Assembly: GCA_024709145.1 (NCBI GenBank)
Contig: JANJXG010000123.1
Location: 41,270-105,269, forward strand
Length of the DNA stretch: 64,000 nucleotides
Reading direction: 5' to 3'
Source: Bacteroidales bacterium
GTDB taxonomy: Bacteria > Bacteroidota > Bacteroidia > Bacteroidales > F082
This document shows, piece by piece, positions 24,128 through 32,645 of the stretch. A model generated the notes under the pieces. The model did no database searches. It was not told the DNA's origin and was given only the letters and a program-made list of their open reading frames with translations. Every line of letters begins with the position of its first letter. Within the stretch, counting starts at the first letter, position 1. Made by a program: the position numbers and the translations under genes.

Positions 24128-24993
24128 ACACTCTGTTTGGTGCGGTTAAGCATAGCTATCTGATCGGCCAGCAAGCCAATAAAAAACAAGAGCATTCCCA
24201 TCACACTGATCAGAGTGGCAGAATTTGGAAAGCGTCCCACAGCGAAATAACCGGCCACACCCCAGGTGATCCCGGCAAAAAAAGTGAGCAAGCTTGCAGG
24301 GAAGAATATTTTTAAAGGGTTAAAAAGCATGATAATGCGTAGTAAAAGCAAAATGGTTTTTGAACCGTCTTTCATAAATTTTACATTGCTGCTTCGGCCA
24401 AGACGCTCTTTCACAGTGATGGGAAAGGTGCCGATGGTATAACCCTCTTTGAGAAAAGCCAGGGTGGAGGTGGTTGAAAAAGAGAACCCATTGGGCATGA
24501 TGTGCAACATTTCGGCAATCAGCCTTCGATCGAAGCCCCGGAAACCGGAATTGTAATCGGGTAATTTTTGTTCAACAAGCATCTCGCCAATCATTCTGAT
24601 AAACCTTTTCCCTTTTTGGCGGCGCTTAACCTGAAATGAATCGTCGGTTCGTTCTCCAATCACCATATCGTAATCGTCGAGCATACCGATCAAGGTGTCA
24701 ATATAAGCTGGGTCGTGCTGGCCATCACTGTCGAGGATCACGATTTTTTCACCTTTGGCTTTGCGTATGCCTGTTTTCAGTGCGGCTCCATAACCTTTAT
24801 TTACGTTATGCCTGTAGCATTTCACAGGATATTGACTAATGATATCAAACGTTGAATCGGCCGAACCGTCATCCACATAAATGACTTCATAGCGTGAGTG
24901 GTAGTTACGTTCTACCATTCTGTCAAGGCTGTGCCTCACGGCATTTTCTTCGTTGTAGGCCGGAACAACGATGCTGATGCGGCGGTTCTCCAT
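24124..24993 (-). CDS. Family 2 glycosyltransferase (dolichol-phosphate mannosyltransferase-like)
   Basis: A 289-residue GT2 enzyme. The GT-A domain shows ISIVVPAYNEENAV, VIYVDDGSADST, NKGYGAALKTGIRKA and the metal-binding LDSDGQHDP. The acceptor region is DYNSGFRGFDRRL. Two C-terminal hydrophobic helices (about 225-280) suggest membrane attachment, as in polyprenyl-phosphate glycosyltransferases. It could make the lipid-linked sugar used by the GT-C-like protein at the end of this operon. It appears to be the first gene of the operon (118-bp gap upstream). Confidence 0.92.
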   Translation of the reverse strand: MENRRISIVVPAYNEENAVRHSLDRMVERNYHSRYEVIYVDDGSADSTFDIISQYPVKCYRHNVNKGYGAALKTGIRKAKGEKIVILDSDGQHDPAYIDTLIGMLDDYDMVIGERTDDSFQVKRRQKGKRFIRMIGEMLVEQKLPDYNSGFRGFDRRLIAEMLHIMPNGFSFSTTSTLAFLKEGYTIGTFPITVKERLGRSSNVKFMKDGSKTILLLLRIIMLFNPLKIFFPASLLTFFAGITWGVAGYFAVGRFPNSATLISVMGMLLFFIGLLADQIAMLNRTKQSV

Positions 24994-25111
24994 ACCATAG
25001 GTTTTGTTGAGGGCAAAGATAGAGAGTTTCCTTGAAACCAGACATCCCTAAAGAGCAGGCATCTAATCAGGAGAATGGCAACCGGGCTGTAATCACCGCC
25101 GGCCAATTATT

Positions 25112-25912
25112 TTATGTATTATTCCAATCCGGATTTCCGGTGAGGAAACCAGCGCTTAGCAGATAGAATTGTTCGGCTGCTTCGGCATGCACCCAATGCG
25201 AAGCATTTTCGATGGTGATGATCTCGGCATTGGGAAAATTGGCTCTGATTACCGGATAATCTGTTGGAAGGATGTAATCGGATTGCCCGCCACGAACGAA
25301 AAGTGTAGGCTTGTAAAAGCTGTTTTTTGTGTCGATGGCATCAAACATCTGATGCAGATTGTTTGCAATTCCATCGAGGTTAAGGCGCCATTCGAGGGTG
25401 TCTTTGTCGCGCCAGTGCAGGTTTTTCATCAAAAACTGCCGGATACGGGTTTCTTTCACCCTTGTAGCGAGCACAGTTTCGATGCCCGCTCTTGACTGAT
25501 GTTGTGTGAGGTCGACAGCCTGCATGGCTTCGATGATGTTGCGGTGGTGCGGCCTGTCGCCATAAGCTTTCAGACTGATGTCGACCACAATCAACCTGTT
25601 GACAAGTTCAGGAAACTCCAGGGTGAAACGCATGGCCACTTTTCCACCCATGCTGTGCCCGAGCAGTATTGGATTAATAAGTCGCTCGTCTTCGATAAGC
25701 CCCAATAAATCGTCGGTAAGTGCCAGGTAATTAAACACATCGCTGTGAGGTGAAAGGCCGTGATTGCGCTGATCGGGGATGATCACATCAAAACCTTCAT
25801 CAGCGATGCGCCGGCCATAAGTAACCCAATTGTCCGAAATGCCAAACAGGCCGTGAAGAATAATCAATGGCTGATCGCCCAGGCGGCCATAGCGCCGGAA
25901 AAAAAGTTTCAT
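25112..25912 (-). CDS. Alpha/beta-hydrolase (YbfF-like esterase)
   Basis: A 266-residue soluble hydrolase with an oxyanion-hole motif LHGLFGISDNW, the nucleophile elbow GHSMGG (S87), an acid in RGGQSDYI and the catalytic His in NASHWVHAE. The DQRNHGLSPHS segment is typical of YbfF-like esterases, which act on acyl thioesters and similar small esters. It follows the ABC-F gene by 36 bp on the same strand and is probably cotranscribed. Confidence 0.9.
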   Translation of the reverse strand: MKLFFRRYGRLGDQPLIILHGLFGISDNWVTYGRRIADEGFDVIIPDQRNHGLSPHSDVFNYLALTDDLLGLIEDERLINPILLGHSMGGKVAMRFTLEFPELVNRLIVVDISLKAYGDRPHHRNIIEAMQAVDLTQHQSRAGIETVLATRVKETRIRQFLMKNLHWRDKDTLEWRLNLDGIANNLHQMFDAIDTKNSFYKPTLFVRGGQSDYILPTDYPVIRANFPNAEIITIENASHWVHAEAAEQFYLLSAGFLTGNPDWNNT

Positions 25913-25948
25913 ATTGAACGAATGAAAAGCAAATTTACAAAAAAGGTG

Positions 25949-27586
25949 TCAGGTTTTTTGTTCGAGCTGTTTCAGATGGTCAAGCTTTTTCATCTCGAGG
26001 AAGCTGCTGATACCACCCAAATGTTCTTTTACCCTTTTATTGCCAAACTCATACACTTTATCCGCCAGACCATCAAGGAAATCGCGGTCGTGCGAAACAA
26101 GGATCAGGGTGCCATCGTAATCCTGTAAGGCACTTTTCAGGATATCCTTGGTGCGCATATCGAGGTGATTGGTGGGCTCATCGAGGATAAGCAGGTTAAC
26201 AGGCTCAAGCAGTAGCTTGATCATTGCCAGGCGTGTGCGCTCACCACCCGAAAGCACCTTCACTTTTTTGTTCCAACTGTCACCACCAAACATGAAAGCC
26301 CCGAGAAGGTCTTTGATTTTGGTACGGATGTCGCCTTTCGCCACATCATCGATGGTTTCAAACACGGTCAGGTCTTCGTTGAGCAGGGAGGCTTCATTCT
26401 GGGCAAAATAGCCAATCATCGTGTTGTGCCCAAGACTGAGTTTGCCATCATAAGTTGTTTCGCCCATGAGACATTTTACAAACGTTGATTTTCCTTCACC
26501 GTTTTTTCCAACCAGGGCGATACGCCTGCCTCTTTCAACGACAAATGACACATCCGAAAAAACCAAATGCTCATCATAACTTTTGGCGAGGTTTTCAACA
26601 ATCACAGGATAGTTTCCTGAACGGGGCGAAGGAGGAAATTTGAGTTTTAGCGCTGATGTGTCTTCTTCATCAACTTCAATTTCGACCAGTTTCTCGAGCA
26701 TACGCACCCGAGATTGCACCTGATTGGTTTTCGAATAGGTACCCTTGAAACGTTCGATAAACTCCACGTTGTCGGCAATAAACTTTTGCTGCTCATCGTA
26801 TTGTTTTTGCTGCTGTTCGCGGCGTTCTTTACGGAGTTGCAGGTAGGCCGAATAATTCACGCGGTAGTCGTAAATGCGGCCCATTGTCACCTCGATGGTG
26901 CGCGTGGTGATGTTGTCAACAAAGGCCCGGTCGTGCGAAATCACGATAACGGCTTTTGCACTGTTGATGAGAAAATCTTCGAACCACTGCACCGATTCGA
27001 TGTCGAGGTGGTTGGTAGGTTCATCAAGCAGAATAAGATCGGGCTTCTGAAGCAGAATTTTTGCCAGTTCGATGCGCATGCGCCATCCACCGCTGAATTC
27101 ACTTGTCAGACGTTGAAAATCTCCTCTGTTAAACCCAAGTCCAAGTAAAATTTTCTCAACTTCAGCATCAAAGTTTACTTCTTCGAGTGAATAAAATTTT
27201 TCACTCAAAGTGCTCACTTTTTCAATCAGCTCAAAATAGGCTTCAGATTCATAGTCCGTTCGGCTGTTTAGCTGTTCGTTAATCGACTCAATTTCCTTTT
27301 CCATTTCGAGCACATGCGCAAAGGCCTGCGAGGCTTCATCAAACACGGTGCGGCTGTCGGTGGTAAGCAGATGTTGGGGGAGATAGGCAATCACGGCATC
27401 GTTGGGGGCTGTAACACGACCACGGCTTGCAGTTTTAACACCGGCAATAATTTTAAGTAATGTTGACTTGCCGGCACCGTTTTTTCCCATGAGAGCGATG
27501 CGGTCTTTATCGTTGATAGCGAAAGATATGTCTTTAAACAGGGTTGTATTGCCAAACTCTACAGTGAGGCCATCTACTGATATCAT
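25949..27586 (-). CDS. ABC-F family ATPase (ribosome-associated type)
   Basis: A 545-residue soluble protein with two ABC nucleotide-binding domains and no membrane helices. Walker A sequences are GKNGAGKST (N-terminal) and GKNGEGKST (C-terminal). The signature motifs are SGGWRMRIELAK and SGGERTRLAM, and each domain has LLDEPTNHLD or LILDEPTNHLD. The interdomain linker is charged and helical (RKERREQQQKQYDEQQ), as in translation-factor ABC-F proteins. These bind the ribosomal E site and relieve stalling; some give antibiotic protection, but nothing here points to that. Confidence 0.93.
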   Translation of the reverse strand: MISVDGLTVEFGNTTLFKDISFAINDKDRIALMGKNGAGKSTLLKIIAGVKTASRGRVTAPNDAVIAYLPQHLLTTDSRTVFDEASQAFAHVLEMEKEIESINEQLNSRTDYESEAYFELIEKVSTLSEKFYSLEEVNFDAEVEKILLGLGFNRGDFQRLTSEFSGGWRMRIELAKILLQKPDLILLDEPTNHLDIESVQWFEDFLINSAKAVIVISHDRAFVDNITTRTIEVTMGRIYDYRVNYSAYLQLRKERREQQQKQYDEQQKFIADNVEFIERFKGTYSKTNQVQSRVRMLEKLVEIEVDEEDTSALKLKFPPSPRSGNYPVIVENLAKSYDEHLVFSDVSFVVERGRRIALVGKNGEGKSTFVKCLMGETTYDGKLSLGHNTMIGYFAQNEASLLNEDLTVFETIDDVAKGDIRTKIKDLLGAFMFGGDSWNKKVKVLSGGERTRLAMIKLLLEPVNLLILDEPTNHLDMRTKDILKSALQDYDGTLILVSHDRDFLDGLADKVYEFGNKRVKEHLGGISSFLEMKKLDHLKQLEQKT

Positions 27587-27643
27587 AAAGGTGCTTTAGG
27601 GCGGCAAAGGTAGTGAATTTCTGCCAGTGTTTCATAAAAGACA

Positions 27644-27681
27644 GAAAGCCAGCCCTGTCATTGCTGACAAGGCTGGCTTTC
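27644..27681 (-). terminator. Hairpin terminator between tricorn protease and ABC-F genes
   Basis: A 17-bp stem with one mismatch (GAAAGCCAGCC...GGCTGGCTTTC plus TGTCA/TGACA) and a 4-base loop. On the minus strand it is followed by TGTCTTTTAT. It lies in the 217-bp gap after the tricorn gene and can terminate it. Confidence 0.75.
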
Positions 27682-27700
27682 GCTGGTTTAAGGTATTTGA

Positions 27701-27812
27701 TTATTTAGTGTTTTTCCATAATGTCTGCAGCTTGAGCTTTAAAGTTTGAGGACGAGGCATGAATGAACTACACTACGAAGCTATCCATCTTTAAAGACAA
27801 GCACTATTTAAT
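27701..27812 (-). repeat. Intergenic repeat element, short copy
   Basis: The reverse complement matches 18040-18196, lacking the nested-hairpin segment of about 45 bases. It begins within the last codons of the tricorn protease gene: the shared ATTAAATAG supplies its final Ile-Lys and stop. The right part, read as protein, would give FKAQAADIMEKH and stop; the other copy gives FKAQAPDIMDRH and stop. Confidence 0.7.
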
Positions 27813-30800
27813 CTCCACCTCTATCCATTTGCTGCGATCAGGCGGTACAGGTGCCTGAACCTTTTTAACCGGATTTTTTTTCAGGCTTTCGAGCAAGACT
27901 TCCACCGCTTTTTCAATGCCTGGATCCTGTCCTTTGGCGAGCTGTTCAGGACGGTCAACAACCTCGATATCGGGATAAACGCCAATACCCTCGATGATCC
28001 ATTCACCATTTTCATCATAGATTCCAAAACGCGGAACCGAGATGTAACCCCCGTCAGCAAGGCGGGCATTACCCGAAATACCAACCAATCCACCCCATGT
28101 GCGGGTTCCGATGAGTGTGCCCAGGCCCATTTTCTTAAAGAAATACGGAAAAGCGTCGCCTCCTGAGGAGGAGTAACCGTTGATCAGCATCACTTTTGGA
28201 CCATCGTGAGCCACCCCAGGCGCTTTGGCTGGCAGGCTCATGCCATTGCGGTGCCAATAGGTGAGTGTACGGCGGTCGAGCAGATCGGCCATGTTGTCGG
28301 GAATAAAACCACCACCATTGTACCTGTCGTCGATGATCAGGGCCTCCTTGTCGTGGTATGCATACATACCCCTGAACAATTCGCGGTTACCTTCCACGGC
28401 AGTGTTAGGCACATGAATGTAGCCGATGCGTCCGTTGGAGAGCTTGTCGACCATGGCTCTTCTTTCGAGCACCCAGTTGAAATATTTGAGTTCGAGCTCG
28501 CTGTCGATGGTAGTAATCAGCGAGGAGGCTGCGTCGCTGCCGTCGGCTTTACTGCTCACTGTTATCTCAACCTCTTTGTTGGCCAGGTTTTCGAGGAAAA
28601 AGTAAGGATTATCCTTTGTTGTCACATCCATTCCGTTGATGCTGATCAGGTAATCGCCTTCTTTGACTTTGACACCGGCTTCGGTGAGGGGCGAACGCCT
28701 TTCGGGGTTCCAGTTTTCACCCTGATAGATTTTCATGATGCGGAAGCGGCCACTTTTGACGTCGGCCTCAAGTTCGGCACCGAGCAATCCGGTATTGATG
28801 CGTTTCACGCGCGGGATATCGCCCCAGTCAACATAAGCATGACCGGTATTGGTTTCCGAAACAATTTCGTTGAGCACATAATCCAAATCAAAGCGGCTAC
28901 CTACCGAAGGAAGCAGAGCGCTGTAGTTTTCTTTGATTCCTTTCCAATCGACTCCATGCAGGTTGCTCACATAGAAATAGTCGCGGAAAATCCGCCAGGC
29001 ATCGGTATATATCTGGTTCCATTCTGCTACCGGATCAATTTTCATCTCAAGTCCGCCGAGGTTCAGTTTACCCGTACCACTTTTTTGACCTGGTGCTATT
29101 TTTGCAATTCCATAATCACTTCCCGAGCGGTAGAGCATGCTTTTGCCATCAGCGGCGGGGATGGCCATGAAAGCACGATCCATAATTTCTTCAGTTTTCT
29201 CATCGGATAGATTATAGCGCATAATCTTGCCATCGGCGGCATAAAGCAACCCGCCATCCACAGCACCGATGATGCGGTAATTACCTGCCGAAAGCGGTAG
29301 TGCTTCCACTCGGCCTGCTATACCTTCGAAATCAATGGTGACCTTAGTTTTTTCTGCCGGTTTAGCTGCATCATCCTTCTTGTCCTTCGACTCCTTTTTT
29401 GGTTCCTCCGGCTTATCCTCTTTCACAGCTTCAGCATCGTTTTTTCTTGTTTTCAAACGACTTCCATCATTACGCAAGGCCAGGGCATAGATTTTTGAGG
29501 CGTTGTTGTAGAGGTAATCGAATTCAAAACTCGAAAAGTCGAGGTTGAAATCACGGTTGGAAACAAAAAAGATAAACTTACCGTCTTTGCTGAAAACCGG
29601 GGAGAAATCATCAAACTGTTCATCTGTAAGCTGGCTCACTTTGCCGGTCGGGAGGTGATAGACCCACACTGCTGATTGACCGTTGGATGTTTCCTTGTTG
29701 TATGTAATCCATTCGCTGTCAGGTGAGAAGGCGTAGGATCTGATTTCGTTCATCACCGCTTGGTCGATGGCTGTTTGTTTACCACTGGCCACTTCAACCA
29801 GCCAAAGGTTCATGCTACGGTCGCTGTAAACGAGGTAGCGGCTGTCGGGCGACCAATCAGCTTCATATTTCCAGGCAGTGGAGTTGAAGGTAAGTTGCCT
29901 GGGCGTGGCGCCTTTTTTATTTTCGAGCAGGTAGAGCTCATATTCCCCTGTTTTATCACTGAAGAAAGCGATGTTTTTACCGTCGGGAGACCATGTTGGA
30001 TAAATTTCACGGGTACCCTGGGTGTTGGTAAGGTTTTCTATCTGACCATTTTCGGCTGGAACCGAAAAAATATCGCCACGGGCATCGAAAAGTGCGCGTT
30101 TGCCTGAGGGCGATATGTTGAAACTGTGAATATCTTCCTGAACGTTTTTATAATAGGCTTTGAGGTGTGGGTTATCGAAATGAAGCTGAACGGTAATTTT
30201 TGTTGATTGACCAGTTGTGAGGTTGAGCACATAAAGAAAGCCACCGTTTTCGTAGACGATCTGACCGTTTTCGCCGGAAGGCCACATCACATCGAAATCT
30301 TTGTGAAAAGTAAGTTGTGTAGTGGTTTTAGCGGCTGGGTCGAGTCGATAGATATTGAGACGCAGGTCCTGATCGCTGGTGTAATAAATGTTGTTTCCAA
30401 ACCACACTGGCCACTGGTCGCTGCCGGCAAAGGTGGTAAGACGTTCGGAAGTGTTGGCGCGCAGATCATACACCCAAAGGTCGGTGGCACGTCCTCCCTT
30501 GTAGCGTTTCCAGGTTCGAAACTCCCTGTCAACGGGTGTAAAGGCAATTTTGTCAGCCAGGGGCGAAAGGCATGCAAAGCCACCATTGACGATGGGTAAT
30601 TCGTTTTCAAAACCGCCTTCGAGTGAAACAAGGTAATAGTTTCCGTTACGGTCGCCAAAGGCAGTGCGGTTGGCACGGATGAGGATCTGTTTGCTGTCGG
30701 GAGTCCAGTCGAGCACCACATGATCATAACCTCCGCGGGGAGGCATCACCCCCACTGAGTTGTAAAAGGTCAATTGCCGGGCCTGACCACCGGTGGCGGG

Positions 30801-31085
30801 CATTACCCACACTTGCCGGCTGCCTGAATACTCAGCCGAAAAAGCAATCCATTTGCCGTCGGGCGAAATCTTCGGAAAGAGCTCAAGGCCTTCATGTGAA
30901 GTAAGCCTTTTGGCTTCACCTCCGTTGGAGGCAACAGTCCAGATATCGCCGGCATAAACAAAAGCCACTAAATTTCCATTGATGTCAGGATACCTTAGCA
31001 ACCGTGCATCGTCCATGGCGTTGATCTGCAAAGAACTAAAAATGCCTGCAAAAATCATAACCACACTAAGTAATTGTTTTCTCAT
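27804..31085 (-). CDS. Tricorn protease homologue (S41 family)
   Basis: A 1,093-residue secreted protein. A signal peptide (residues 1-23, MRKQLLSVVMIFAGIFSS...) is followed by two beta-propellers with TolB/WD40-like repeats (FPKISPDGKWIAFSAE, YPTWSPDGKNIAFFSD, PDSRYLVYSD). A Lys/Glu-rich linker (about 620-645), a tricorn C1 domain, a PDZ domain (GVKVKEGDYLISINGMDV) and the S41 serine protease domain come next, with the nucleophile in INGYSSSGGDAFPY. Tricorn degrades oligopeptides released by larger proteases; in Bacteroidota it is periplasmic. The start at 31085 is chosen over 31211 because it begins the signal peptide. Confidence 0.93.
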   Translation of the reverse strand: MRKQLLSVVMIFAGIFSSLQINAMDDARLLRYPDINGNLVAFVYAGDIWTVASNGGEAKRLTSHEGLELFPKISPDGKWIAFSAEYSGSRQVWVMPATGGQARQLTFYNSVGVMPPRGGYDHVVLDWTPDSKQILIRANRTAFGDRNGNYYLVSLEGGFENELPIVNGGFACLSPLADKIAFTPVDREFRTWKRYKGGRATDLWVYDLRANTSERLTTFAGSDQWPVWFGNNIYYTSDQDLRLNIYRLDPAAKTTTQLTFHKDFDVMWPSGENGQIVYENGGFLYVLNLTTGQSTKITVQLHFDNPHLKAYYKNVQEDIHSFNISPSGKRALFDARGDIFSVPAENGQIENLTNTQGTREIYPTWSPDGKNIAFFSDKTGEYELYLLENKKGATPRQLTFNSTAWKYEADWSPDSRYLVYSDRSMNLWLVEVASGKQTAIDQAVMNEIRSYAFSPDSEWITYNKETSNGQSAVWVYHLPTGKVSQLTDEQFDDFSPVFSKDGKFIFFVSNRDFNLDFSSFEFDYLYNNASKIYALALRNDGSRLKTRKNDAEAVKEDKPEEPKKESKDKKDDAAKPAEKTKVTIDFEGIAGRVEALPLSAGNYRIIGAVDGGLLYAADGKIMRYNLSDEKTEEIMDRAFMAIPAADGKSMLYRSGSDYGIAKIAPGQKSGTGKLNLGGLEMKIDPVAEWNQIYTDAWRIFRDYFYVSNLHGVDWKGIKENYSALLPSVGSRFDLDYVLNEIVSETNTGHAYVDWGDIPRVKRINTGLLGAELEADVKSGRFRIMKIYQGENWNPERRSPLTEAGVKVKEGDYLISINGMDVTTKDNPYFFLENLANKEVEITVSSKADGSDAASSLITTIDSELELKYFNWVLERRAMVDKLSNGRIGYIHVPNTAVEGNRELFRGMYAYHDKEALIIDDRYNGGGFIPDNMADLLDRRTLTYWHRNGMSLPAKAPGVAHDGPKVMLINGYSSSGGDAFPYFFKKMGLGTLIGTRTWGGLVGISGNARLADGGYISVPRFGIYDENGEWIIEGIGVYPDIEVVDRPEQLAKGQDPGIEKAVEVLLESLKKNPVKKVQAPVPPDRSKWIEVEIK

Positions 31086-31225
31086 TGAAATTGTTGTTGA
31101 TGAATATTTAAATACAGCCGTTAAAGATAGTTTCAAATGAAGACTAAACCCGCTCCATTCAGAAAAAGGTTGCTGCCGGCAAGTTGCCAACACCTGAGCC
31201 TGAAAAAGCACACTTGCTAATCACC

Positions 31226-31438
31226 TTACTGTTTCTTTTTTTGATGAATAGCTGCCCCTATGCCCATACCCGACGACATGCCGGCACCGATTCCCACCGA
31301 CAGCCAAAGAGCCAACTCACCTGATAAAATGCCAGCTACCACCCCAGCTATTGCACCAAAGGCCAGACCCAGCACCATACCCGAAAGCATGGGTTTTGGA
31401 AATTCATTGGAGTTTTTGATTAAAGTCATCTGTTTCAT
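31226..31438 (-). CDS. Small glycine-rich membrane protein
   Basis: A 70-residue protein with two hydrophobic glycine-zipper helices (GMVLGLAFGAIAGVVAG and ALWLSVGIGAGMSSGMGIG) and a basic C-terminus (HQKKKQ). The even GxxxG spacing suggests close helix packing or oligomers. It lies between the MacAB-type export genes and the tricorn gene, with the export operon's terminator immediately upstream. No known family is recognised. Confidence 0.6.
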   Translation of the reverse strand: MKQMTLIKNSNEFPKPMLSGMVLGLAFGAIAGVVAGILSGELALWLSVGIGAGMSSGMGIGAAIHQKKKQ

Positions 31439-31459
31439 TTTTAAGTTATTGAACGGAAA

Positions 31460-31497
31460 AACCCGCAGCCGGACAAGAAATCATTCGGCTGCAGGTT
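31460..31497 (-). terminator. Terminator of the MacAB-type operon
   Basis: A 12-bp stem with one mismatch (AACCCGCAGCCG at 31460-31471 with CGGCTGCAGGTT at 31486-31497) and a 14-base loop. On the minus strand a short T run follows. It lies 22 bases after the adaptor gene stop. Confidence 0.75.
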
Positions 31498-31519
31498 ACC
31501 AAACCAACACACAAAAGAG

Positions 31520-32602
31520 CTACTTGGCAGCAGCTTTGATCTTATCGCTGCTTGTGAGGCCTTCGATGATTTCAATCACCAGGCCATCGGACAAGCCGGT
31601 CTTCACAATTCTTTTTTCATAGGTTTGAGGCGCTGTTTCAACCTCCACATAGGCTGTATCGCCATCAAACTTGAGCAGGCTTTCGTTGATTGCCAGCACG
31701 TCGTTTTTTCGCTCGAGTACGATGTCGGCATTGGCGCTGTATCCGGCACGGATAAACTGATCTTCCTTGAGTTTTACGTCAGCCCTGATTTCAAACTGAA
31801 TTGCGCCGTTTTCTTCGACCCCTTTGGGTGAGATTCGCTCCAGGATGGCAGTAAACTTCTCCTGGTCGATGGCTCCGATACTTAAAATCAGCTCCATACC
31901 TTCTTTGATCTTTCCTACTTCCGATTCATCCACCTTGCCTTCGAAAATCATCTCACCCATGTCAGCGATGGTGGCAATGGTAGTTCCATCGTTGAAGGTG
32001 TTACTTTCGATCACCGACTTGCCCTCCTCCACCGGCACATCGAGTACCATCCCGTCGAGGGTGGAGCGAATTAAGGTGTTGGTAGCCTGTCCGGCTTTTT
32101 TAGTGGCACCTTCGCGGATTAACTGCAGGTTATCTTCGGCTGCTGTCAGTTCCTCATTGGCCGTTTTCCAGGCAATTTCAAAAGTTAAAAATTCAGCCTC
32201 CGGAATCACCTGTTGCGTAAACAGGTCTTTGTAGCGTTGATAGTTCTTCCTGGCTTCTTCCAATGCAATTTCTGCCCGTTTCACCCTCGACTCAGCATTG
32301 TTGAGATTGATCATATCCGGAATAATTTTCACCCTGGCGATGAGCTGATCTTTTCTGACATAGTCGCCGGGCTCAACAAAAATTTCTTCCACGATACCCG
32401 AAACTTTGGGTTTGATCTCGATTTCGCGGCGGGGTACAACCGAGCCGGTGGCCACTGTTTTGCGGATGATATCCGTTTTAAAGGCTGCTGACGTATCGTA
32501 AATCACCGGTTTGGCCTGCGATTTCTTGTAAAGGTAAAAGAGTGTGCCCACAAAAACACCAACGACGATGAGGGCTGCGAAAATTTTCAATGCTGTTTTC
32601 AT
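31520..32602 (-). CDS. Periplasmic adaptor subunit (HlyD/MacA type)
   Basis: A 360-residue membrane-fusion protein with one N-terminal helix (about 5-25). A lipoyl-like half precedes the hairpin (VSGIVEEIFVEPGDYVRKDQLIARV), then a coiled-coil hairpin (about 110-170), the second lipoyl half (STLDGMVLDVPVEEGKSV) and beta-barrel segments. It would link the MacB-type permeases to an outer-membrane channel, which is not encoded here. It is the last gene of the operon ATPase-permease-permease-adaptor. Confidence 0.9.
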   Translation of the reverse strand: MKTALKIFAALIVVGVFVGTLFYLYKKSQAKPVIYDTSAAFKTDIIRKTVATGSVVPRREIEIKPKVSGIVEEIFVEPGDYVRKDQLIARVKIIPDMINLNNAESRVKRAEIALEEARKNYQRYKDLFTQQVIPEAEFLTFEIAWKTANEELTAAEDNLQLIREGATKKAGQATNTLIRSTLDGMVLDVPVEEGKSVIESNTFNDGTTIATIADMGEMIFEGKVDESEVGKIKEGMELILSIGAIDQEKFTAILERISPKGVEENGAIQFEIRADVKLKEDQFIRAGYSANADIVLERKNDVLAINESLLKFDGDTAYVEVETAPQTYEKRIVKTGLSDGLVIEIIEGLTSSDKIKAAAK

Positions 32603-32645
32603 TTGCGAAAATAATTATAATAAACGATTCATTATTCACTTGTCA

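Noticed and set aside
28206..29210. 334-residue plus-strand frame inside the tricorn protease gene
   Set aside because: It is antisense to a clear S41/PDZ coding region; composition reflects the complementary codons and no domain is visible.
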